Source: CAKZRD01 sp038886595 (GTDB lineage Archaea; Nanobdellota; Nanobdellia; Pacearchaeales; GW2011-AR1). From it: a DNA stretch of 8,037 bases. Location of the stretch: assembly GCA_038886595.1 (NCBI GenBank), contig JAWALV010000025.1, positions 1 through 8,037 of the forward strand, in the 5' to 3' direction. Made by a program: the position numbers and the translations under genes. Shown in pieces: positions 1 to 6,133 of the stretch; within the stretch, counting starts at the first letter, position 1; each line of letters starts with the position of its first letter. The notes under the pieces were generated by a model, which saw only the letters and a program-made list of their open reading frames with translations, ran no database searches and was not told the DNA's origin.

Positions 1-2047
1 ACCAAACAGAACTTGAATTATTAACCTGCCATGCCAAGAAAGGATAGCCATTGTTTAAATTGTAAGTTGAAAGAGAAATATTCCAATGAGCATTAGAAAA
101 AGTACTTATATTTTTCATTTCAGAAGTTGTTTTTCCTTCTGCACCAGTACAACTTCCACTCCCACAAGCATTTGTCCTGCCAGAAGTTTCTATGTCCCAG
201 AAAGAATTAGTTATTGAACCATAAAAAGAATAACCTGCAATTCCTCCAACATTTGAACTTCCTAAAACATTCCCCGTGTTGTAAGAACGAGATAATACAG
301 AAGCATCTAAATAACCTGCAATTCCCCCAACATTTGAATTTCCTGAAACATTCCCCGTGTTGTAAGAACTAGATATTGAAGAACCGACGAAATAACCTAC
401 AATGCCTCCAACATTTGAACTTCCTGAAATATTACCTGTGTTGTAAGAATTATATATTGAACTAGCATAAAAAGTATCAAGCTCTTCTCCAACTAAACCA
501 CCCACCTTTGAACTTCCTGAAATATTACCTGTGTTGTAAGAATTATATATTGAACTAACATAAGAAAAACCTACAATGCCTCCAACACGATCTCCGCTTC
601 CTGAAATATTACCTGTGTTGTAAGAATTTGTAATTGAAACATTATATCCTGTATAACCTGCAATGCCCCCAACCAACGAATTTCCTCTTATTCTTGAATT
701 TATTAGACCTATGTTTCTTATATTTCCATTGTCACCAACATAACCAAACAAACCAACATAATCTTGGCTTGGCCTATCTATATACAAATTAATTATTCTA
801 TAATTCTGACCATCTAAACTACCAAAAAAACCATTATAAAAACCAACAGGTTCAAATCCCTGTCCTGAATTCCAGTTTATTGTGTCTGAACAATCTATGT
901 CATTAATTAAAATATAATATGCAGATAAGCTTGAAGACATATTTTGCAGTTGCTGACAGGTTGAAATTTGATAAGGGTCTCCTTGAGTTCCTGAACCTCC
1001 AGCAAAACCACCAGACATTATTATAAGTTCAAAAGTTTGATTGCTTAAATAAGGAACCTCCCATTCTATATAATCAATAAAACCGTCGGCATTTACATCA
1101 AAAGAATTAAAATCGTGCTTAACCCTTCTTCCCTCTTTTAACCAAAACAAAAACAAATTGCTATCATTAACCTTAACAACAAGATTATCCAAATCCGTAA
1201 AAGCGAGAATATCTTTATAACCAACTTCGTTTTGATCAAATATTGTTATTTTTTTTCCATTATCAAAATTCTCTTCGATTATTTCTGGACCAGGAGTATA
1301 GTATTCCAAAACAAACTCTTTCGAAGGAGGTTCATCAAAAACAACCTTGGAATTTTCAGAACCGATTTCTATCTCTAAAGGCTTATCATATATTGCCTTT
1401 CCAGTAAAACCAAAAAAATTCTTTATTAAAGAGAGAAAAATTTTATCTTTTTTTTCTACATTTATTGCCTTTCCACTTACTAAGACTTTTTTAATAGATT
1501 CGTTATCAACTTTTTGCAAATCTTCTTTAACTTGGTTTAAAATTTTGTCTGCTTGTTCTCCTAACTTAACATCTATATTAAAAGCATTTTTTGGAACTTC
1601 AACAAAAAATTTTCCTTCCTCCTCGATGATTATTTTTTTAACCCATTTTACAGGTCTTCCAACAATAACTTTTGAACTAACAATTTCCTCACTAAATCTT
1701 CCTATCTTTTCTGGAATTTGAGGAGGAGTGTTATTTTCATCTTTTGAAGGTTCATTATCAGAAGAAATATTTTCAGCATTTTCTAAGTCGGTTAAATTTT
1801 CTTCAGGATCTGGAGGAAGAGGAGGAGTTAAATTAGGGTCTATAACAATCTCTTCTGTTATATTTTCTTGGTTGTTTATTTTAACTTCATCACTAACTAC
1901 AAAACCTGTGATTTTAGAAAAAAAACTCTTAACTGAAAAAAAAGTTTTTTCAAGAAAATTTTTATCTTCTTTAGAAACTACAAAAGAAAAACTAAATAAA
2001 ACTAATAAAAAACAAATAAACACTAATAACTCTCTCTTTTTAGCCAT
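1..2047 (-). CDS. Secreted GLUG-repeat surface protein (C-terminus beyond window)
   Basis: An open frame of 682 codons runs from the ATG at 2047 off the left edge with no stop, so the C-terminus is missing. Residues 1-25 look like a signal peptide (MAKKRE, then a hydrophobic stretch). An 'ITGFVV' segment follows at 46-51, then a Pro/Asx/Glu-rich linker at about 60-115. A domain of unknown function spans about 120-345 and ends in an EF-hand-like loop at 317-328 (D317, N319, D321, G322, E328) followed by 'YIEWEVPYLSNQT'. From about 350 the pattern is that of GLUG (PF07581) proteins: 'GDPYQISTCQQLQNM', 'NDIDCSD', 'GSLDGQNYRI', 'VGLFGYV', then five 'SYNTGN' repeats and the typical tail 'SFWDIETSG...GKTTSEMK'. 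More than a dozen N-x-S/T sequons suggest N-glycosylation. It is probably an extracellular beta-solenoid adhesin or surface protein; the ligand is unknown. The start is supported by a promoter box 21 bases upstream. Family assignment is strong, function is inferred. Confidence 0.9.
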   Translation of the reverse strand, partial: MAKKRELLVFICFLLVLFSFSFVVSKEDKNFLEKTFFSVKSFFSKITGFVVSDEVKINNQENITEEIVIDPNLTPPLPPDPEENLTDLENAENISSDNEPSKDENNTPPQIPEKIGRFSEEIVSSKVIVGRPVKWVKKIIIEEEGKFFVEVPKNAFNIDVKLGEQADKILNQVKEDLQKVDNESIKKVLVSGKAINVEKKDKIFLSLIKNFFGFTGKAIYDKPLEIEIGSENSKVVFDEPPSKEFVLEYYTPGPEIIEENFDNGKKITIFDQNEVGYKDILAFTDLDNLVVKVNDSNLFLFWLKEGRRVKHDFNSFDVNADGFIDYIEWEVPYLSNQTFELIIMSGGFAGGSGTQGDPYQISTCQQLQNMSSSLSAYYILINDIDCSDTINWNSGQGFEPVGFYNGFFGSLDGQNYRIINLYIDRPSQDYVGLFGYVGDNGNIRNIGLINSRIRGNSLVGGIAGYTGYNVSITNSYNTGNISGSGDRVGGIVGFSYVSSIYNSYNTGNISGSSKVGGLVGEELDTFYASSIYNSYNTGNISGSSNVGGIVGYFVGSSISSSYNTGNVSGNSNVGGIAGYLDASVLSRSYNTGNVLGSSNVGGIAGYSFYGSITNSFWDIETSGRTNACGSGSCTGAEGKTTSEMKNISTFSNAHWNISLSTYNLNNGYPFLAWQVNNSSSVW
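414..464. repeat. 51-bp direct repeat, copy 1 (GLUG unit 3)
   Basis: This stretch is identical, base for base, to 507-557, at an offset of 93 bp (31 codons). The identity ends at 465 versus 558 and at 413 versus 506. It encodes part of a GLUG unit, and perfect identity including third codon positions suggests recent duplication or gene conversion. Confidence 0.9.
507..557. repeat. 51-bp direct repeat, copy 2 (GLUG unit 2)
   Basis: This is the partner of the identical 51 bases at 414-464 (see that entry). A slippage or recombination event between the copies would add or remove exactly 93 bp and keep the reading frame. Confidence 0.9.
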
Positions 2048-2076
2048 ACTTAAAATAAAAAAAAAGAGTTTTTAAA
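2048..2076 (-). promoter_or_regulatory. TATA-box promoter of the GLUG surface gene
   Basis: On the minus strand, TTTAAAAAC lies at 2076-2068 with its C exactly 21 bases before the ATG. A run of nine T follows at 2065-2057. No Shine-Dalgarno sequence is present. The placement matches the three other promoters in the window and implies transcription starting at or next to the ATG. The box contains the TAA stop codon (2074-2072) of the upstream transporter gene. Confidence 0.72.
2051..2065 (-). terminator. Possible T-tract terminator after the transporter gene
   Basis: Nine consecutive T, then A and four more T, begin 7 bases after the transporter stop on its coding strand. Archaeal RNA polymerase can terminate on such T-rich coding-strand tracts without a hairpin. 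The same tract is also the spacer of the next gene's promoter, so the terminator role is uncertain. Confidence 0.35.
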
Positions 2077-3667
2077 CATTTTTATTATGCTTAAAATTTT
2101 TAATAAGAACACCAATTTCCTTTAACTTAAATAAAATGTTCTCTATAATAGAACAAGATTCAACAAAAAAGCTGCCAGCTACATATTTTTCTTTTCTTAA
2201 ATCTTTTAAATTTAAATAGTACTCTTTATCTAAAAAAGCAATTATTTTCTTAGTTTTTAAAGAATCAAAAAAATCTCTCTCTATGCTATGAGGAAAATCT
2301 GCCTTCAACTTTTTAAAAATAAATAATGTAAAATCAAAAAGATTGTTTATTTGTTTATAATCAATAGCCTCGGCAAAATTCTTTTCTAAAAGTTTGTCTG
2401 GTAAAAAAGCTAAATCTCCTGCCAAATCTCCTAACTGCTCAACAGAATTGTTTAATCTTACCAAATAAAGAATCCTTTTTGCTTCTTGCTCATTTAATTT
2501 TCTAGTTGATAATTCAAACAAAGCATTTCCTATTGAATGTGATATTATATTAGATAATCTACAAAGTTTTTTTATTTTTCTTAGAATTTTTTCATCTTTT
2601 TTTTCTAAAAATTCTTTTGAATAAAAAAGTACTTTCTCATTATTTTCCATAGCGTTTCTTAATTCCTTTTCTATTAAAACAAAAGCTTCCTCGTTTTTTG
2701 ATGGAAGTTTTTCAGTTAAATATTTAGGGGAAAGAATAATTTCTTCTTCATTCCCTTTAACTAAAAAGTCTACTAATTTTTTAAAAGAGTTTAAATAAAT
2801 AAGAAAAACAAGCGCGACGGAAAAATTAAAAAAAAGGTGCGCGTTGGCTATTTGTCTTTCTATACTTCCTCCAAAAAATAAAATTAATTTTAAAAAAAAT
2901 GGAACAAAAGGTAAGATTAGGATAACTCCTAAAAAATTAAATAAAAAATGAGCTACGGCTGTTCTTTTTGCATATAAGTCCATCCTAAAAGAAGCTAATA
3001 ATGTCGAAATTGTTGTACCCAAATTAGCACCTAATATTAAAAAAAACGATTCGTTTAAACCAAAAAAACCTTTTGAAGCCAAGACAATTATTAAACCTAA
3101 AGTTAAAGCACTTGAATTAACTAATATAGTAAACAAAAAACTTACAAATATTAAAATAAAGAAATTATTATATTTGAAAAAAAATTCTAAAATTCTTGGA
3201 TCTTTAGAAAAAGGAGTGACTGCATCTGAAATTAGGTTCAGAGCAAAAAAAACTAAACCAAAATAAAAAAGAGATCTACCAAAAAACTTTGTTTTACTAA
3301 TAAAAGTAAGAATAAAACCAATTAATAAAAAAACAATAGCAAACTTCGTTAGTTTAAAAGCTATTAATTGAGCAGTTATTGTAGAACCTACGTTTGCTCC
3401 AAAAATTATTGGTAAAGATTGTGCAAAAGAGATCAAGCCTGCATTGACCAAACTTATAGCAATCAAAGTGGTTGCCGTGCTAGAATTAACAATAGCGGTT
3501 GTTAAAAAACCGAAAAAAGAGCCTTGCCATTTATTTTTCACAGCTTTTCTTAAAATATTGTTTAACCAGCTTCCAGCAGCCCTCTGAATCTCTTTACTAA
3601 AATTTTCAATACCGAAAATAAAAAGAACTATTCCCACTAAAATAATTAATAAAGTGTTTAAATCCAT
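2072..3667 (-). CDS. Na+/phosphate cotransporter-like protein with PhoU-like C-terminal domain
   Basis: This is a predicted inner-membrane protein of the NptA/YjbB (Na/Pi cotransporter, PF02690) type, probably moving phosphate coupled to Na+. Numbered from the upstream ATG at 3676, it has two inverted-repeat halves. The first carries 'TAIVNSSTATT' (N64-S65-S66) and 'GANVGST' (93-99); the second carries 'LVNSSALT' (N187-S188-S189) and 'GANLGTT' (216-222). Hydrophobic segments fill residues about 5-300. Residues about 325-530 are charged and helical, resembling a PhoU-like bundle as in many bacterial and archaeal homologues. In both halves the family's usual QSS reads NSS. I chose the ATG at 3667 because its promoter box then sits at the same 21-base distance as in the neighbouring genes; starting at 3676 would add three residues (MFF). 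Its stop lies inside the next gene's promoter. Substrate and transport direction are inferred. Confidence 0.88.
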   Translation of the reverse strand: MDLNTLLIILVGIVLFIFGIENFSKEIQRAAGSWLNNILRKAVKNKWQGSFFGFLTTAIVNSSTATTLIAISLVNAGLISFAQSLPIIFGANVGSTITAQLIAFKLTKFAIVFLLIGFILTFISKTKFFGRSLFYFGLVFFALNLISDAVTPFSKDPRILEFFFKYNNFFILIFVSFLFTILVNSSALTLGLIIVLASKGFFGLNESFFLILGANLGTTISTLLASFRMDLYAKRTAVAHFLFNFLGVILILPFVPFFLKLILFFGGSIERQIANAHLFFNFSVALVFLIYLNSFKKLVDFLVKGNEEEIILSPKYLTEKLPSKNEEAFVLIEKELRNAMENNEKVLFYSKEFLEKKDEKILRKIKKLCRLSNIISHSIGNALFELSTRKLNEQEAKRILYLVRLNNSVEQLGDLAGDLAFLPDKLLEKNFAEAIDYKQINNLFDFTLFIFKKLKADFPHSIERDFFDSLKTKKIIAFLDKEYYLNLKDLRKEKYVAGSFFVESCSIIENILFKLKEIGVLIKNFKHNKNV

Positions 3668-3697
3668 AAAAAACATTATGAAAAAAGGTTTTTTTAA
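3668..3697 (-). promoter_or_regulatory. TATA-box promoter of the transporter gene
   Basis: On the minus strand TTAAAAAAAC lies at 3697-3688, followed by C and six T. Its first C is 21 bases before the ATG at 3667 but only 12 before the ATG at 3676, so it favours the downstream start. A second AT-rich candidate, TTTATA, ends about 30 bases before 3676 and would support the longer form. No Shine-Dalgarno sequence is visible. Confidence 0.55.
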
Positions 3698-3718
3698 TTT
3701 TGCTATAAATAAAAAAGA

Positions 3719-3746
3719 TTAAAAACTTATTTTTTTCTTAGGCTTT
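3719..3746 (+). promoter_or_regulatory. TATA-box promoter of the DNA polymerase gene
   Basis: TTAAAAAC at 3719-3726 has its C exactly 21 bases before the ATG at 3747. A T-tract follows at 3730-3736, and there is no Shine-Dalgarno sequence. This is the position expected of an archaeal TATA box driving a leaderless mRNA. It lies in the short region shared with the divergent transporter promoter, so the two initiation complexes may compete or be co-regulated; that is inference. Confidence 0.72.
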
Positions 3747-6089
3747 ATGGCAAAAGGTTTTATTGTTTATTCCGATTATAAAACAATAGAGGATAAGACT
3801 TTTATTTATCTTTATGGTCGTCTTGAAGATGGGCATAGTTTTGTGGTAATTAAAAATTTTATTCCTTATTTTTTTATAAATAAAGAAGATGAAAAAAATA
3901 TAAAAAAATATTTAGATAATTTTAAAATAAAAACAGAGATTTCTGCAGAGAAAACTTTTTTTAATAAAGAAACAATAAAACTTATCTTTGTGAATTATGA
4001 AAAACAAAAAAATTTTTTAAAATTGTTGAATGATTTGAAAATAGAAACTTTTGAAGCAGATATAAAGCCTAATATACGTTTTTTAATAGATAATGATCTT
4101 TTTTCAAGAATAGAAATAATGGGAGATTATAAAGTAGAAAAAGAACAAAAAGTGGATAGAGTATATATAGAACCAAAAATACAAAAAAATTCTTCTGGAG
4201 AAAAAATAAATTTGAAAATATTATCTTTAGATATAGAAACTTCAGAGAAAGGAGATTTATATTGTGTAAGTCTTTACTCTAAAAATTATCAAAAAAGTTT
4301 TATAATTTCGAAAGAGGAAACAAAAAAGGCAGAAGTTTTTGATAAAGAAGAAAAACTTTTAGAATCTTTAAAAAAAGAGATAGTTGATTTTGATCCTGAT
4401 ATAATTATTGGGTGGAATTTAATCAACTTTGATTTATTTTATTTAAGGGAGAAGTTTAGAAAACATAAAATACCTTTTAATTTTGGTAGAAATAATGAAG
4501 AAATAAAGATAAGGATAGAAAAAAATTTTTTTAAAAATTCAACAGCAGAAATTCCAGGAAGAGTTGCTTTTGACGGTTTAGATTTAATTAAAGACCCTTT
4601 TATTCAAGAATCTCCTTTTATCAAATCAATCAAAGCAGAAAGTTTTAGTTTAGAAGATGTTTCCATGGCTGTTTTAGGAAAAGGAAAGATTATTAGTGTG
4701 CATAATAGACATAAAGAAATAGAAGAGTTGTATAAAAAAAATAAACAAAAATTGCTAGACTATAATCTTAATGATTGTATTTTAGTTTATGAGATTTTAG
4801 AAAAAACAAAGATGATCGAGTTAGCTATAGAAAGAAGCGAGTTAACAGGTTTACAATTAAATAAAATTTTAGGTTCAATAGCCGCCTTTGACTCTTTATA
4901 TATAAGAGAAGCGAGAAAAAGGAATTTGGTTTCTCCAACGACAAAATTTAATCAAAAAGAAGAAAAAATTAAAGGAGGTTATGTTATGACTCCTAAACCA
5001 GGAATTTATGAAAATGTTTTAATATTTGATTTTAAATCTTTGTATCCTTCTGTTATAAAAACATTTAATATCGATCCAGCTAGTTTTATTGAAAAAGAAG
5101 AAAAAAATTGTATTGTTTCTCCAAACGGAGCTTTTTTTAGAAATCAAGAAGGAATTCTTCCAGAGATATTAGGTAGATTACATGAAGCAAGAGAGAAAGC
5201 AAAAAAAGAAAGTAGAGAACTTTCAAATTATGCTATAAAAATAATAATGAATTCTTTTTTTGGAGTTTTAGCTTCTCCTAGTTGTAGATATTTCGATTTA
5301 AGAATAGCTAATGCAATAACTTATTTTGGCCAAGAAATAATAAAAATGACTGCAAAAAAAGTAGAAGATATGGGTTTTGAGGTTATATATGGGGATACTG
5401 ACAGTATTTTTGTACATACAAAAATGAAAAAAGAAGAAGCAAAAAAATTGGCAGTTTTTTTACCAAAAGAAATAAATCTTTTTTATGAAAAATATGTTCG
5501 AGAAAAATTTAATAGAAAATCTTTTTTAGAGTTAGAGTTTGATTCTTTTTTCATCTCTTTGTTGATTCCCCAAATGAGAGCACAAGAAGAATTTCGAGGA
5601 GCAAAAAAAAGATATGCAGGCTTAGTTGAAAAAAAAGGAAAGGAAGAGCTTGAAATTGTTGGTTTAGAGGCTATTAGAGGAGATTGGACTGAAGCAGCAA
5701 AAAATTTTCAAAGAGAACTCTTACTTAAAATTTTTAAAAAAGAAAACACTGTTCCTTTTATTTTAGATTATATAAAAAAATTAAAAGAAGGAAAATTAGA
5801 TAAAGATTTAGTTTACAAAAAATCAATAAGAAAGGAATTGGAAGAATACACAAAAACAACACCTCCTCATGTAAAAGCTGCCCGTCAGTTAGACTTTTTA
5901 GAATCTAATTTAATTGAGTATTATATAACAACTAAAGGTCCAGAACCAATTCAGAAATTGAAACATAAAATTGATTATGAACATTATATAGAGAAACAAA
6001 TAAAACCTATAGCAAAAACAATTTTAGAAACTGCAGGAATAAATTTTGAAAGGGCATTTGGGGAAGACAAACAAGAAAAATTATTTTAA
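3747..6089 (+). CDS. polB: Family B DNA polymerase, Pol II type
   Basis: This is a template-directed DNA polymerase with 3'-5' proofreading. Exonuclease motifs are intact: Exo I 'LDIET' (D162, E164), Exo II 'NLINFD' (N224, D229) and Exo III 'YNLND' (Y339, D343). Polymerase motifs are A 'DFKSLYPS' (D428, steric-gate Y433), B 'KIIMNSFFG' (K498, N502, G506), C 'YGDTDS' (D550, D552) and 'KKRYAGL' at 620-626. Length (780 aa) and diagnostic stretches match what I recall of E. coli Pol II (783 aa): 'GVLASPSCRYFD', 'PPHVKAAR', 'TKGPEP' and 'DYEHYIEKQ', together with a C-terminal clamp-binding-like QEKLF in the place of Pol II's QLGLF. Motif B has Phe at 505 where the family usually has Tyr. It may be a main replicative or a repair polymerase; the co-directional RPA gene downstream fits either. 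The start is set by the promoter 21 bases upstream. Confidence 0.96.
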   Translation: MAKGFIVYSDYKTIEDKTFIYLYGRLEDGHSFVVIKNFIPYFFINKEDEKNIKKYLDNFKIKTEISAEKTFFNKETIKLIFVNYEKQKNFLKLLNDLKIETFEADIKPNIRFLIDNDLFSRIEIMGDYKVEKEQKVDRVYIEPKIQKNSSGEKINLKILSLDIETSEKGDLYCVSLYSKNYQKSFIISKEETKKAEVFDKEEKLLESLKKEIVDFDPDIIIGWNLINFDLFYLREKFRKHKIPFNFGRNNEEIKIRIEKNFFKNSTAEIPGRVAFDGLDLIKDPFIQESPFIKSIKAESFSLEDVSMAVLGKGKIISVHNRHKEIEELYKKNKQKLLDYNLNDCILVYEILEKTKMIELAIERSELTGLQLNKILGSIAAFDSLYIREARKRNLVSPTTKFNQKEEKIKGGYVMTPKPGIYENVLIFDFKSLYPSVIKTFNIDPASFIEKEEKNCIVSPNGAFFRNQEGILPEILGRLHEAREKAKKESRELSNYAIKIIMNSFFGVLASPSCRYFDLRIANAITYFGQEIIKMTAKKVEDMGFEVIYGDTDSIFVHTKMKKEEAKKLAVFLPKEINLFYEKYVREKFNRKSFLELEFDSFFISLLIPQMRAQEEFRGAKKRYAGLVEKKGKEELEIVGLEAIRGDWTEAAKNFQRELLLKIFKKENTVPFILDYIKKLKEGKLDKDLVYKKSIRKELEEYTKTTPPHVKAARQLDFLESNLIEYYITTKGPEPIQKLKHKIDYEHYIEKQIKPIAKTILETAGINFERAFGEDKQEKLF

Positions 6090-6104
6090 TTGCTTTTAAT
6101 AATA

Positions 6105-6133
6105 TTTAAAAACTAGTTTTTTTCTTTATCACT
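6105..6133 (+). promoter_or_regulatory. TATA-box promoter of the RPA-like gene
   Basis: TTTAAAAAC at 6105-6113 has its C exactly 21 bases before the ATG at 6134, followed by seven T at 6117-6123. It closely resembles the polymerase promoter, sharing TTAAAAACT, the T-tract and a following C at identical spacing. The RPA gene can therefore be transcribed separately from the polymerase gene, and the T-tract may also help end the polymerase transcript. Confidence 0.72.

Larger units (their letters stand above)
233..625 (-). repeat. Five tandem GLUG repeat units inside the surface protein
   Basis: Five in-frame units read S-Y-N-T-G-N-(I/V)-(S/L)-G ... V-G-G-(I/L)-(V/A)-G. Their NTGN cores start at residues 477, 505, 536, 563 and 590, giving periods of 28, 31, 27 and 27 residues. 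Units 1-3 encode the core with ACA GGT AAT ATT, while units 4-5 use ACG GGG AAT GTT. The array is therefore two codon-level subfamilies, consistent with local duplication or conversion. Each unit is expected to form one turn of a beta-solenoid, by analogy with the family. Confidence 0.88.

Noticed and set aside
233..625. Regularly spaced repeats resembling a CRISPR array
   Set aside because: The repeats are in-frame protein repeats (GLUG units) with imperfect copies and variable 81-93 bp periods inside an open coding frame.
1347..1721. Open frame of 124 codons on the + strand
   Set aside because: It lies antisense to the well-supported GLUG surface gene, has a low-complexity Phe/Ser/Leu-rich translation and shows no promoter box or domain.
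1728..2075. Open frame of 115 codons on the + strand
   Set aside because: It is antisense to the N-terminus of the surface gene and its promoter. Its Lys/Asn/Ser-rich tail is the complement of the signal-peptide region.
6090..6133. Possible small RNA or hairpin between the polymerase and RPA genes
   Set aside because: The 44 bases are explained by a promoter box and T-tract. I found no convincing stem.
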